Under the pieces are notes generated by a model that was given only the letters and a program-made list of their open reading frames with translations, did not search any database and had not been told where the DNA came from. A stretch of 64,000 nt of DNA from contig CP126743.1 in NCBI GenBank assembly GCA_036287865.1, positions 310,001 through 374,000 of the forward strand. Reading direction: 5' to 3'. The position numbers and the translations under genes were made by a program. This DNA comes from Fluviibacter phosphoraccumulans_A (GTDB lineage: Bacteria; Pseudomonadota; Gammaproteobacteria; Burkholderiales; Rhodocyclaceae). This document shows positions 51,620-61,491 of the stretch, piece by piece. How positions within the stretch are numbered: the first letter of the stretch is position 1; the number at the start of each line of letters is the position of its first letter.

Positions 51620-53484
51620 TGTGCGGCTTTGTCGGTTGGCTCGATAAGCAGCCCGCAGACCGGGTCACGCTCGAGCGCATGACCACCACGTTGGCCCATC
51701 GCGGGCCAGATGCCGCGGGCTATCACCTGGAAGGTCCCATCGGTCTGGGTCACCGCCGATTGGCTGTTATTGACCTGGCTGCCAGTCAGCAGCCCATGCT
51801 CAGCCCCTGCGGTCGTTACGCACTGGCCTACAACGGCGAACTCTATAACTTCAAAACCCTGCGTGCCGAATTGCAAAGCAAAGGCGTGCAATTTCGTACC
51901 AATGGCGATACAGAGGTATTGCTGCAGGCATTGATTGCCTGGGGTGACGATGCGTTGCCCCGTCTCGAAGGTATGTTTGCTTTTGCGTTCTGGGATAAGC
52001 AAACCGAATCACTGCTGTTGGCGCGCGATCCACTCGGCATCAAACCGCTCAATATTTATCAGGATGATCAGCGCATTCTGTTTGCTTCCGAGCTCAAGGC
52101 CATCCTTGCGCACCCTGGCGTCAGCCGCGACATTGATCTCGATGCATTGCAGCTTTATCTGGAATGCCAGTACATTCCGGCGTCGTTCACTATTTTCAAA
52201 CAGGTTCACAAACTGCAACCGGCGCGTGCGCTGCGTGTACAGAATGGGCAAACGCACGAGTGGACCTACTGGAACCCGAGCTACGAACCGAAGTGGACAG
52301 CCAGCGAAGCCGAATTAATCGATCAGCTGGAAGCCGAGCTTAAGCGTTCCGTATCTTCCATGCTCGTGGCCGATGTACCGCTCGGCGCCTTTGTCAGTGG
52401 CGGCATTGATTCCTCACTGGTTGCTGCGCTGATGAAAGACGCCGGACAGAGTCAGCCCAAAATTTTTAACCTCGGTTTTGTTGGTAACACCAGCCACAGT
52501 GAACATGAGTACGCCGCACGCGTGGCGCAGCACATCGGCGCAGATCACCACCCGCTCATGGTGCAGCCGGGCGATGTCATCTCTGCTTTTGATCAGTGGG
52601 TTGATATCTACGATGAACCCTTCGGTGATCAGGCGGCGCTGCCCACCATGTTGCTCTCGCGTCTCACGCGTCAGCACGTAACGGTAGCGCTCAGTGGCGA
52701 AGGTGCCGATGAAGTCTTTGCCGGTTATAGTAACTACGCCAAGCGTCTTAAAGAAGCGAAGTTAGCTGCCCGACTGGGCCATCCGTTATCGCCGCTGCCG
52801 CTGATCTATCCGCTGTTGCCCGCCACGCTGCGTAAAGATCGCCTCATCAAAGCAGCGGCCCGTCCATTGAGCCGTCGCTACCTCACTATCCCCAATCATT
52901 TTGATCGCGAGTTGCACAAAGGCATTCTCAATCCCGCGCTCACCCGGCAAACGTCAGTGCCACTGGAGCTGCTGGCCGAAGAGGCCTACGCCAACTGCCA
53001 GGCTAACGGTTATCTCGACAAGCTACTCACCATTGATCAGAAACTCTGGTTGCCGGATGATCTACTCACCAAAGTAGATCGTGCCACCATGGCTTATTCG
53101 CTGGAAGCACGGGTGCCGTATCTCGATCACAAGCTCGTCGAGTTTGCCGCGCGTCTAACAGCCAACATGAAGCTACACGGCCGCGATACCAAATACCTAC
53201 TCAAGAAAGTGGCCGAGCGTTACCTGCCACACGACATCGTCTATCGAGGCAAACAGGGTTTTGTGATGCCGCTACACGAATGGCTGGCGGGTGGTCTCAA
53301 GACGTCGCTTACCGATATGCTGGGTGAGGGCGGTTTGGCTGGCCGCAACATCTTCCGTGCTGGCTTCCTCGACAAGCTGCAACGCGAACAGGCCACGCCT
53401 AAGCAACCGCATGGTGGCCGCCTCTGGACACTGATGGTGCTGGAACTCTGGTTCCGCCGCTACGCCCCGGACTTTAAGCTCTGA
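51619..53484 (+). CDS. asparagine synthase-type amidotransferase 1
   Basis: A 621-residue class II glutamine amidotransferase of the AsnB type. The N-terminal Cys (MCGFVGW) is the nucleophile; HRRLAVIDL and YNGELYN follow. The synthase domain has the ATP pyrophosphatase motif SGGIDSSL. In polysaccharide loci such proteins amidate a uronic-acid sugar rather than aspartate. Overlaps msbA and the next gene by one base each (TGATG), implying translational coupling. Whether its substrate is a sugar or aspartate cannot be read from sequence. Confidence 0.87.
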   Translation: MCGFVGWLDKQPADRVTLERMTTTLAHRGPDAAGYHLEGPIGLGHRRLAVIDLAASQQPMLSPCGRYALAYNGELYNFKTLRAELQSKGVQFRTNGDTEVLLQALIAWGDDALPRLEGMFAFAFWDKQTESLLLARDPLGIKPLNIYQDDQRILFASELKAILAHPGVSRDIDLDALQLYLECQYIPASFTIFKQVHKLQPARALRVQNGQTHEWTYWNPSYEPKWTASEAELIDQLEAELKRSVSSMLVADVPLGAFVSGGIDSSLVAALMKDAGQSQPKIFNLGFVGNTSHSEHEYAARVAQHIGADHHPLMVQPGDVISAFDQWVDIYDEPFGDQAALPTMLLSRLTRQHVTVALSGEGADEVFAGYSNYAKRLKEAKLAARLGHPLSPLPLIYPLLPATLRKDRLIKAAARPLSRRYLTIPNHFDRELHKGILNPALTRQTSVPLELLAEEAYANCQANGYLDKLLTIDQKLWLPDDLLTKVDRATMAYSLEARVPYLDHKLVEFAARLTANMKLHGRDTKYLLKKVAERYLPHDIVYRGKQGFVMPLHEWLAGGLKTSLTDMLGEGGLAGRNIFRAGFLDKLQREQATPKQPHGGRLWTLMVLELWFRRYAPDFKL

Positions 53485-54599
53485 TGACGAACAAAAAACT
53501 CTCGATCCTGCATACCGAAAACTCCACCGGTTGGGGCGGTCAGGAAATCCGTATTCTTACCGAAGCCGCCGGTATGATCGCGCGCGGCCATAAGGTGGTG
53601 CTGGTCACGCCGTCGGAGGCGCAGATTGTACCGGCCGCTATCAAGCGCGGTATTCCTACAGTCACGCTGTCTATTGCGCGTAAAAACCTCAAAGGTTTTC
53701 TAGCAATGCGCCAGTACCTCAAGCAACATGGTCACGAGTTTGATGTCATCAACACCCACAGCTCTACCGATAGTTGGTTGGTTGCGGCTAATTGCGCCAC
53801 GTTAAGCGGTATGCCACCGATGGTACGTACCCGCCATGTATCAACGCCGGTTAATAACAAAGCCAGTACCCGTTGGCTGTACCAAAAGGCCACAGCCCAC
53901 ATGGTCACCACGGGCGAAGCGCTGCGTAGCACGCTCAATCAGGTAAACGGCATTCCGTTGGGCCGTATGACCTCGGTGCGTACCGGTATCGACCTCAGTT
54001 ATTACAAACCGCTCGACAAGCAGGCCATGCGCGCCAAGCTCAATGTGGCAGATAAACCCACCATCGGTATTCTGGCCACGTTGCGAGATTGGAAAGGTCA
54101 CGACGATTTGATCGACGCCTTCGCCAGCATTAAAGACGAATTTCCGGATTGGCAGATTCTGGTGATCGGCGATGGCCCGCGTTGGGGCGACATCGAACGT
54201 CGCTACGCATTGCATGGGCTGGACGATCGCATCATCATGGTCGGCAACCAGCACAATGTGCCTGAGTGGTTGAGCTGTCTTGATCTGTTTGTGCTGCCAT
54301 CATTTGGTGATGAAGGTGTGCCGCAAGGCCTAATGCAGGCCATGGCCTGTGGTGTGCCTGCTATTAGCACACCGATTGGCGCTATTGGCGAAGCCCTACA
54401 GGATGGTCAGACCGGTCTAATGACACAACCGCGTAACGTGCCAAAACTGGCCGAAAACATGTGCCGTCTGATGGGCAACGAGCAACTGCGGCAGCAGTTT
54501 GCTGACGCATCCCTTGCGTACAGCCGCAACTTCGGTATCGACATTATGCTCGATCGTATGGATCAGGCATTCCGCCAGGCCATTGCCGAGGCCAAGTAA
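53484..54599 (+). CDS. glycosyltransferase family 4
   Basis: A 371-residue GT4 enzyme. The N-terminal domain has HTENSTGWGGQEIRI; the C-terminal domain has GILATLRDWKGHDDL, the nucleotide-sugar segment PSFGDEGVPQGLMQAMACGVPAI with the EX7E-like acid pattern, and LVIGDGPRWGDIE. Opening motif and order between two asparagine-synthase-like genes suggest an LPS core or capsule transferase. One-base overlap with the preceding gene; 6 bp before the next. Confidence 0.88.
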   Translation: MTNKKLSILHTENSTGWGGQEIRILTEAAGMIARGHKVVLVTPSEAQIVPAAIKRGIPTVTLSIARKNLKGFLAMRQYLKQHGHEFDVINTHSSTDSWLVAANCATLSGMPPMVRTRHVSTPVNNKASTRWLYQKATAHMVTTGEALRSTLNQVNGIPLGRMTSVRTGIDLSYYKPLDKQAMRAKLNVADKPTIGILATLRDWKGHDDLIDAFASIKDEFPDWQILVIGDGPRWGDIERRYALHGLDDRIIMVGNQHNVPEWLSCLDLFVLPSFGDEGVPQGLMQAMACGVPAISTPIGAIGEALQDGQTGLMTQPRNVPKLAENMCRLMGNEQLRQQFADASLAYSRNFGIDIMLDRMDQAFRQAIAEAK

Positions 54600-54605
54600 G
54601 CCATC

Positions 54606-56447
54606 ATGTGCGGCATCGCCGGCTTCTTCCAGCATCAATCGGCTGCGCCGACCACGGTGTCAGCCATGCTGGCAGCGTTACGTCGCCGCGGGCCGGATAC
54701 CGAGCATGTGGTCGGCTGGAACGCAGAAGGGCAACGTAACGATACACAGCCAGATGTGGGCCTCATCCATACGCGTCTCGCCATCATGGATCCGCGCCCG
54801 GAGGCCGACCAACCCTTTAGCAATGAAGATGGCAGCATCTGGATCTGTTACAACGGTGAAGTCTATGATTGGCAACAGCATGCCGATCAGCTCAAAGCCC
54901 AGGGCGTGCAATTTAAAACCCGTGCAGACACAGAATTCATTTTGCGTGGATATGAAGCCTGGGGGCTTGAAAGTCTGTTACCCAAACTGCGAGGCATGTT
55001 TGCTTTTGCCATTCTAGATTGGAACAAACGCGAAATCTTTTTAGTGCGTGATCGCATGGGCCTCAAACCGCTGGTCTACACCTCCGTCAATGGCGGCCTG
55101 GCTTTTGGTTCGCTGGTGCGTGCCGTTTTGCCTGCGGTACCTAAAGCGGAACGTCAGTTTTCAACAGAGAGCATTGATGCCTATCTGGCGCACCGTTATA
55201 TTCCCGCGCCGCGCACCATTTTCCAGAACATTCATCGCCTGGAAAACGCGCATTATTTGCACTACCGGTTAGATACGCAGCAGTTGACCAAGCATTGTTA
55301 CTGGCATGTAGAACCGAAAAGCGCAGACTGGAAAACCGAACTCGACACTGCCATCCGTATCCGTACTGTGGCGGATCGGCCGCTTGGTGTGTTCCTCTCC
55401 GGCGGTATCGATTCCAGCACCATCGCCTGCAGACTCAAAGCGCAAGGTTTTGATCACATACAAACGTTCTCGGCATCTTTCCCGGAGAGCAATCTGGATG
55501 AGTTGCCCGTAGCAAAAGCCATTGCCGGGGCATTGAACCTACCCAATACAGAAATACCGGTACCACTTACCATTGCTAAAGACTTCGAACAGATCATTGC
55601 CGATCTGGATGAGCCCTTTGCTGACCCCTCCAGCTTTCCGACGTGGTACCTCTCGCAAGCCACCACGCAGCACGTGAAGGTGGTGCTCGGTGGCGATGGC
55701 GGCGACGAATTGTTGGCCGGTTACAAGCGTATCAGCAAGCATCTACGCACCAGTTGGCGTCGGTTACTTCGTTTACCGTTACCACGCCTGCGCGATATGG
55801 CTGGCAAAGGCTGGCGCAAACTGGTTGAAGAAATACGCCTGAACTGGTTAGAGGCCTACAGCCTGCGCTTCTCCGGTATGACACCGGGGCAGCGCGCGTT
55901 TCTGCAGCCGAATTTAAAAAATCCGCAGGTCACTTACTGGCGCTATCCATCCATTGATCGTTTGAACAAGCTGCCGCCCATCAAACAACTGCTGGCGGTG
56001 GATGCAGACAACTATCTGCCGGAATACATCCTGCGCAAGGCAGATCTTTGCACCATGGCGCATGGCCTGGAGCTGCGAGCGCCGCTGCTCGATCATCGTT
56101 GGGCAGAATGTGTCATGGCTTTGCCAGACAATATTCGCTTCACGCAGCCTGCCAAGAAACTATTTGCTGAAGTAACGCAGCGCCTGGCTGACCTTAAACT
56201 ATTCAACATTAAAAAGCGCGGTTTCAATCCACCGCTGCAACCCTGGTTGCGTGAAGATTTGAAATATCGTTTCCCGGGGTTTGGCCAGCGCCTGGCAGAA
56301 TTAACCAAGGGTCAAATCAATGCACAGCGTACCGAAGCACTGGTTGCCGAATACGCATACCGCCCTGCTCTTGCCGAACAGGTGCTGCAATTGATCGTTC
56401 TGGAAGCGTCGCTGACACAGTTAGCGGATTTGTCAGAGGCGACATGA
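54606..56447 (+). CDS. asparagine synthase-type amidotransferase 2
   Basis: A 613-residue paralogue of the first amidotransferase, with N-terminal nucleophile Cys (MCGIAGFF), YNGEVYDW, the pyrophosphatase loop SGGIDSSTIA and LGGDGGDEL. Divergence between the two is large, so they probably act on different sugars or steps. The stop overlaps the next ATG by four bases (ATGA). Intact. Confidence 0.86.
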   Translation: MCGIAGFFQHQSAAPTTVSAMLAALRRRGPDTEHVVGWNAEGQRNDTQPDVGLIHTRLAIMDPRPEADQPFSNEDGSIWICYNGEVYDWQQHADQLKAQGVQFKTRADTEFILRGYEAWGLESLLPKLRGMFAFAILDWNKREIFLVRDRMGLKPLVYTSVNGGLAFGSLVRAVLPAVPKAERQFSTESIDAYLAHRYIPAPRTIFQNIHRLENAHYLHYRLDTQQLTKHCYWHVEPKSADWKTELDTAIRIRTVADRPLGVFLSGGIDSSTIACRLKAQGFDHIQTFSASFPESNLDELPVAKAIAGALNLPNTEIPVPLTIAKDFEQIIADLDEPFADPSSFPTWYLSQATTQHVKVVLGGDGGDELLAGYKRISKHLRTSWRRLLRLPLPRLRDMAGKGWRKLVEEIRLNWLEAYSLRFSGMTPGQRAFLQPNLKNPQVTYWRYPSIDRLNKLPPIKQLLAVDADNYLPEYILRKADLCTMAHGLELRAPLLDHRWAECVMALPDNIRFTQPAKKLFAEVTQRLADLKLFNIKKRGFNPPLQPWLREDLKYRFPGFGQRLAELTKGQINAQRTEALVAEYAYRPALAEQVLQLIVLEASLTQLADLSEAT

Positions 56448-57439
56448 TCATGAAAATACTCATCATCAATGTAACCCGTATTGGTGACACCCTGTTTGGT
56501 GTGCCGTCGATCCGTGCCATTGCACAGCATTACCCCGGCGCAGAAATCACCGTGTTGGCGCACCCCAATCGCTGTGAGGTGCTTGAGCATCTGCCCTATG
56601 TGCAACACGTGGGCGGCATCACTAAAAAGTCTGCGTGGTATCGCGGTTGGTTGGGTAAGCAGTACGACAAAGCCTTTGTCTGGGGTTTTGATGCACTGCT
56701 CATTCGTTATGCTGGACGGGTCAGCAAAGAAGTTATTGCGCACCGACAATCAGAGGCTGCGCTGAATAAATTGATCGCCCATCTGGTTGAACCACCTGCA
56801 CATAAAGCCAATCATGTCGTTAAACAGCTGCTGACCTTGCCAGAGGGTGTAGGCATTAGCACTAGAAACTACCGTATTGATCTGGTGCTGACCGATGCAG
56901 AAAAAGACTGGGCTAAAACAGCCTTAAGCAACCATTCGATCACAGCCGATAATCTGCTCGTGGGTTTTCAAACCACCAGTTTTCACACGCGCCCCTACCG
57001 GGATTGGCCCATTGAAAACTTCCGCGAGCTGGCGAATCGCATAAGCGCACAGCACCCAAATGCACGCTTTATTCTTTTTGGTGGACGAGATGGTCTGGAG
57101 CGCAACCAGGTATTGGCGGCAGAGCTAGGTTCGCCCTGTATCTCGTTTGCTAATCAACTATCGTTGCGCCAAACGGCTTCAATCATGTCATGCCTCAATG
57201 TGTACGTGGGTGTCGATACCGGCCCCACCCACATCATGAGCACTTTTGATATTCCGCTGGTAGGCCTATATCACGCAAAATCTAAAACGCACCATACTGG
57301 GCCATTACAGCACCCGTACGACTATTGCATCAATCACCCGGTAGAAGAAGCCGATGCGGATGAAACCACGTCCATGGCAGACATTACCGTTGATCACGTG
57401 TCTGTGCAGGTTAAAGCCGCGTTAGAGGCAATGCAGTGA
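56444..57439 (+). CDS. glycosyltransferase family 9 (heptosyltransferase-like) 1
   Basis: A 331-residue GT-B glycosyltransferase of family 9. The N-terminus has the acceptor/sugar-binding pattern NVTRIGDTLFGVPSIRAI and the C-terminal domain has FILFGGRDGLERNQ and the nucleotide-sugar site GVDTGPTHIMS. Family 9 members add heptose or related sugars to the LPS inner core. Start ATG 56444 overlaps the previous stop; ATG 56450 is also possible. The next gene starts inside its end. Confidence 0.88.
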   Translation: MIMKILIINVTRIGDTLFGVPSIRAIAQHYPGAEITVLAHPNRCEVLEHLPYVQHVGGITKKSAWYRGWLGKQYDKAFVWGFDALLIRYAGRVSKEVIAHRQSEAALNKLIAHLVEPPAHKANHVVKQLLTLPEGVGISTRNYRIDLVLTDAEKDWAKTALSNHSITADNLLVGFQTTSFHTRPYRDWPIENFRELANRISAQHPNARFILFGGRDGLERNQVLAAELGSPCISFANQLSLRQTASIMSCLNVYVGVDTGPTHIMSTFDIPLVGLYHAKSKTHHTGPLQHPYDYCINHPVEEADADETTSMADITVDHVSVQVKAALEAMQ

Positions 57440-58557
57440 TTTACATCCTGCTCACCTGGCTGTTGGCGCCTATTTGGTGGCCGCTGGCACAAGTGCGCAA
57501 GCTTGCTTGTAAAACGCCACAACGCATTCTTATTGCAGAAATCGCCGGCATTGGCGACGTAGTATGCAGCACGGCAGTGTTCAAAGCCGTTCGAGATCTT
57601 TACCCGCAGGCGCACATTGCGCTGATGGTTGATACGGTACTAACCGAACTGGCTGCACAAGACCCCAACTTCGATGAAATTATGCCTTTTGCCTATGGCG
57701 CACAGCGTGGGATAAAAGGGCGCTTGAGTTTAATGCGCGCCATGCGCGGCTACGACACCCTGATTTGTCTTATTCCTAGCGCGGCACAACTCACGGCCGC
57801 TTGCTGGGTAGGCATAGCCCGTCGCTTCAGTGTATTGCCCGATGTCTCCACCGCAAGTTACCAATATTTGGCTCCGTTGATGACGCATGTGCAGGCACAT
57901 CAATCCAATACCCCCTTTGTTGGTACGCAGCTTAAGCTGTTGTTACCTTTGGGTGTGCAACAAGGGGATCTAACTCGGCACCTTCATGCTCAAACATATT
58001 CCTGTGTGCAAATGCATACACTAATGCAACGTCCGGCAACCCGATGGATCGGTATCGCCGTAGGCAGCGGGCAGGGTATTAAAGCGATTCAGCCTCAAGT
58101 TCTTGATGGGCTCATTGAAAAGGTATTGGCAGAACAAAGTTTAGGCGTGGTGCTTATCGGTGGTGCCAAAGAAGCAGCTTTGGCCGCGCAGCTGGCTCAA
58201 GCGCACGGGACAGACCGATTGGTTAATACAGCCGGCCAGATCAGCCTTGTAGATTTGCCGGCACTGATCGAGCAGTTGTCTGTCTTTGTAGGCGTGGATT
58301 CTGGTGTGACCTATATGGCAGATGCGTTGGGTATTCCGATGGTCTACCTTCCGGGCCCAGCCAACCCCAAAGACCAGGGGCCTATTGAAGCAAAACGCAT
58401 CACCCTGGAAAAGGTCTTGCCTTGTGCGCCTTGTTCACGTGTCTTCGTCACGCCTAAAGAATGTGCTACCGGTACACATGAGTGCATCGCCGCTTTTGGT
58501 GCAGAAGATATCTATGAAGCCATCGTTAGCCTATTGAAGGAAATTCATCATGGCTAA
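57436..58557 (+). CDS. glycosyltransferase family 9 (heptosyltransferase-like) 2
   Basis: A 373-residue GT9 enzyme starting at GTG 57436 (GTGA overlap). Motifs: AEIAGIGDVVCSTAVFKAV near the N-terminus, VLIGGAKEAALA and the donor-site GVDSGVTYMADALGIP near the C-terminus, then a cysteine-rich tail with PCAPC and two further Cys. An initial hydrophobic segment (residues 2-18) could tether it to the membrane. Part of the coupled LPS run. Confidence 0.85.
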   Translation: MIYILLTWLLAPIWWPLAQVRKLACKTPQRILIAEIAGIGDVVCSTAVFKAVRDLYPQAHIALMVDTVLTELAAQDPNFDEIMPFAYGAQRGIKGRLSLMRAMRGYDTLICLIPSAAQLTAACWVGIARRFSVLPDVSTASYQYLAPLMTHVQAHQSNTPFVGTQLKLLLPLGVQQGDLTRHLHAQTYSCVQMHTLMQRPATRWIGIAVGSGQGIKAIQPQVLDGLIEKVLAEQSLGVVLIGGAKEAALAAQLAQAHGTDRLVNTAGQISLVDLPALIEQLSVFVGVDSGVTYMADALGIPMVYLPGPANPKDQGPIEAKRITLEKVLPCAPCSRVFVTPKECATGTHECIAAFGAEDIYEAIVSLLKEIHHG

Positions 58558-59575
58558 ACGTACACAGCGAATTCGAGAATGGTTGATCTATCAGCTCATG
58601 ACACCAGTGCGCTGGATCTACGAAGCGTGGCTACAAAAGCGCAATTTAGTCGTGCTTTATTGTGTCATGGGTAATGGCTTGGGAGATGCCTTGGCGTTAT
58701 CAACCATCCTCAAGGCCCTGCATGAAAAGAGCGGTGTCAAAGGCATCGTCTTTTCCATGTGCCCCGAGCTATTTTTGCACAATCCGATGATCGTTAAAAA
58801 CATTAGTTACCACGAGTTATCGAGCCTTAAGCGCAGCCTGCTGAAGTCTTTATTTCGGGCAATGCGTGGCAAGTCCGTTATATGTTTTGGGGGCGAGGTT
58901 TGGACTTTAGGCACATCACCCCTCAGCACACACAACCTGGATGATGATCGTGCCAAAGACCGTAATAGTGGTTGGCGTTGGTTGCGACACCTGGTGCCGG
59001 ATAAAAACGTCGACATCGACTTCGACCAAGCAATTCCAGCATTGTTTCTGAGTGAGGAAGAAATAAAGACCTACGGCCAGAAGTTCGCCCAATTGCCCAA
59101 AGAGTTCAGTGTGCTCAAAGCTACCGTGGGTGCTAACCGGCCAACAGCCGCCGAAATGAAAAACTGGCCTATTAGCCACGTGCGCGAAACGATCGCTGCA
59201 ACAACAGAAGCCCATTGGGTTCAGATTGGACAGGAGGGCGAGGCTATTGTTGAAGGCGCAATTAACCTCTTGGGTAAAACCAGCGTTCGAGAAACCATCT
59301 ACCTTGTCTCACGAGCGAGATTGGTTTTTAGCATGGAAGGCTTTGTTACTCATGCCGCTGCCGCCTTCAATGCGCCATGCATCATTCCGCTCAGCGGGGT
59401 TTACGATCCCTATGGTTTTAACTACCCGTCCACTATTCCATTAGTCTCACCACAAAAGCCGCCGTGCTCTCCTTGTTGGAAAGACGCTTGTGATGTGCCG
59501 GGTATGCCGTGCATGGGTGACATTGCAGTTCACTTGGCTGTGAGTCAGATTAACCGAGTTGTGGCGGAGGGTTGA
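58550..59575 (+). CDS. glycosyltransferase family 9-like protein
   Basis: A 341-residue protein more distant from the other family 9 genes. The N-terminal MGNGLGDALALSTILKAL matches the GT9 glycine pattern, and the C-terminal region has FSMEGFVTHAAAAFNAP with the donor-site geometry, and a Cys-rich tail (PPCSPCWKDAC, then PCMGDI). It overlaps the preceding gene by eight bases, with AAGGA 8 bp before ATG 58550. The family assignment is reasonable; the sugar is unknown. Confidence 0.72.
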   Translation: MAKRTQRIREWLIYQLMTPVRWIYEAWLQKRNLVVLYCVMGNGLGDALALSTILKALHEKSGVKGIVFSMCPELFLHNPMIVKNISYHELSSLKRSLLKSLFRAMRGKSVICFGGEVWTLGTSPLSTHNLDDDRAKDRNSGWRWLRHLVPDKNVDIDFDQAIPALFLSEEEIKTYGQKFAQLPKEFSVLKATVGANRPTAAEMKNWPISHVRETIAATTEAHWVQIGQEGEAIVEGAINLLGKTSVRETIYLVSRARLVFSMEGFVTHAAAAFNAPCIIPLSGVYDPYGFNYPSTIPLVSPQKPPCSPCWKDACDVPGMPCMGDIAVHLAVSQINRVVAEG

Positions 59576-60438
59576 TGCGCATTATTCGTAAACAGTGGCA
59601 ACGTTTTATAGGCCGTTATCCAGGCTTGGCCGCAAGGGCTCTGGGCGAGTACCCGCTGGTTGAAATTCAAGATCGCAAAGCGCTGCAACCCCAATCCCCC
59701 ACATCTAATGGCGCTATACCCGCAGTCGTTTATCAAACTTGGGATACCCGTCTACTGGGCAAAACCCATGCAGCAGCACTTGAGCAGTTTCGCGCGCGAA
59801 ATCCGGACTTTGCCTTTATGTTGATTACAAAGGATGAGCGTGATGCTTTTATGGAAGCCGAATTCGCCGGGCATCCTATTCTGGAGATTTACCATAAAGG
59901 TCAGTTTGGGCCACTTAAAGTAGACATCTGGCGCTATTGTTTTATTTATAAAAAGGGCGGGGTTTATTTTGACATTAATAAATGTCTGAAGCAGCCGATA
60001 TGCCAGCAGTTACCGCTAAACGCTGCGGCTTGGATTAGTTACGAAACTACTTTAGGCGAGTTGTTTCCGCCGCGAGATGCAATACCTTGGATGCAGCATC
60101 CAAATAACCTGTTGGCCAATTGGGCGTTTGGTTTTTCAGCGGGTCACCCTATGCTGGCAAAAGCCATCGACCTCATTTGTGCGTATTACCCCATGTTTTC
60201 AGGCCAAGCATTCGCTCAGCCCAAGAATGCTATCGTTAAGTTCACGGGGCCAGTCATGCTGACCTTAGCCTGGCATGTGTTTCTGAAGATAATTGACAAC
60301 CCAGGAGCATTGAATGATGTGTGCCAGGCCGATATTGATTTCAATTGGCAGGCAGATACGAATATGCCGCGTTCTTGGGTGCGTTATGCACAAGTGCCAG
60401 CCTACGCTCGAATCAAAAATTCGGTCATAGTTACCTGA
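59575..60438 (+). CDS. glycosyltransferase of the GT32 (capsular/mannosyltransferase) type
   Basis: A 287-residue protein beginning at ATG 59575, overlapping the previous stop by one base. IPAVVYQTWDT near residue 45 and VDIWRYCFIYKKGGVYFDINKC near 122 (the DxD-like metal and nucleotide site, here D-I-N) match GT32 sugar transferases. TTG 59572 would add one residue. The DxN form of the usual DxD deserves attention. Confidence 0.8.
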   Translation: MRIIRKQWQRFIGRYPGLAARALGEYPLVEIQDRKALQPQSPTSNGAIPAVVYQTWDTRLLGKTHAAALEQFRARNPDFAFMLITKDERDAFMEAEFAGHPILEIYHKGQFGPLKVDIWRYCFIYKKGGVYFDINKCLKQPICQQLPLNAAAWISYETTLGELFPPRDAIPWMQHPNNLLANWAFGFSAGHPMLAKAIDLICAYYPMFSGQAFAQPKNAIVKFTGPVMLTLAWHVFLKIIDNPGALNDVCQADIDFNWQADTNMPRSWVRYAQVPAYARIKNSVIVT

Positions 60439-61487
60439 TGATCAAAGATCCTAAAAAAATTCTGATTATTCGCCGCGACAACATTGGCGATTTGGTGTGC
60501 ACCACGCCCGCCATTGCTGCATTGCGTGAATATTACCCAAGTGCCGAGATCGGCGCGTTGGTCAATTCGTACAATGCTGCAGTATTACGTGGAAACCCGA
60601 ACTTGGACCACGTATTTGTTTATCAGAAGCTCAAGCATGCCGGCAGTTTGGTTGGCCGCTTCAAGGCGCTAACACAGCGTCTGACGTTGATTAAGAAACT
60701 CCGTCGCTGGAGGCCAGACGTTACCATTTTAGCCAAAGCTAGTTATGATCGGCACGGGCTGAGTTTTGCCCGCCGAATTGGCGCTAAAAATGTCATAGGG
60801 TACGTGCCAGAAGCGGCTGGCATGGCCAAAGGTTTGCCCGATGTCCAGTTAGAAACGCCGGACTTCATTGCGATGCATGAAGTTGAAGCTGTTGCTGGTT
60901 TGTTGGCACCGCTTGGCATTGATGACCCGCCGGGGCAGTTGCAAGTCATTTCCGATCAAAATTTGGCGGCGGCCATTAAGAAAAAACTACCTCATGCAGA
61001 GCGTCGCATTGCATTGCATATCAGCGCTCGTGAACCTGAGCGCCGTTGGGGGCTTGAGAATTTCATTGCTTTAGCTACGCATATTCTTCAAGCGCAATCT
61101 GATGTTCAGATTTTGCTTTTTTGGTCCCCAGGTCAAGCAGATGATTTGCACCACCCAGGAGATGACGCAGCGGCTGGCGCACTGATCAAAGCTGTAGCAA
61201 GCGATTGTCTCATCCCAATGCCCACGCAAAACCTTACGGAATTAATTGCGGCTTTGTCGCTTTGCGATATCTTTATTGGTACAGATGGTGGCGCCATGCA
61301 CTTGGCTGCAGCACTTAACAAAAAAGTGCTAGCCATGTTCGAAAATAAGCCTGACAAGCTAAATCACTGGTATCCCTGGCGGACCTACATGCAAATCGTT
61401 TCAAGTGATGAAAGAGAGGCTCCAGATATCTGCAATATTCCCCTTGCTGCTGTTATTTCAAACTTTAATGTAATCTGTCGCGACTAA
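60438..61487 (+). CDS. glycosyltransferase family 9 (heptosyltransferase-like) 3
   Basis: A 349-residue GT9 enzyme, with RRDNIGDLVCTTPAIAAL, the GGAMHLAAAL donor-site region, and FENKPDKLNHWYPW. ATG 60438 overlaps the previous stop by one base; a longer upstream frame lies wholly inside the neighbour and was rejected. It ends the rightward core run; the O-antigen ligase converges on it with 4 bp between. Confidence 0.88.
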   Translation: MIKDPKKILIIRRDNIGDLVCTTPAIAALREYYPSAEIGALVNSYNAAVLRGNPNLDHVFVYQKLKHAGSLVGRFKALTQRLTLIKKLRRWRPDVTILAKASYDRHGLSFARRIGAKNVIGYVPEAAGMAKGLPDVQLETPDFIAMHEVEAVAGLLAPLGIDDPPGQLQVISDQNLAAAIKKKLPHAERRIALHISAREPERRWGLENFIALATHILQAQSDVQILLFWSPGQADDLHHPGDDAAAGALIKAVASDCLIPMPTQNLTELIAALSLCDIFIGTDGGAMHLAAALNKKVLAMFENKPDKLNHWYPWRTYMQIVSSDEREAPDICNIPLAAVISNFNVICRD

Positions 61488-61491
61488 TTGT

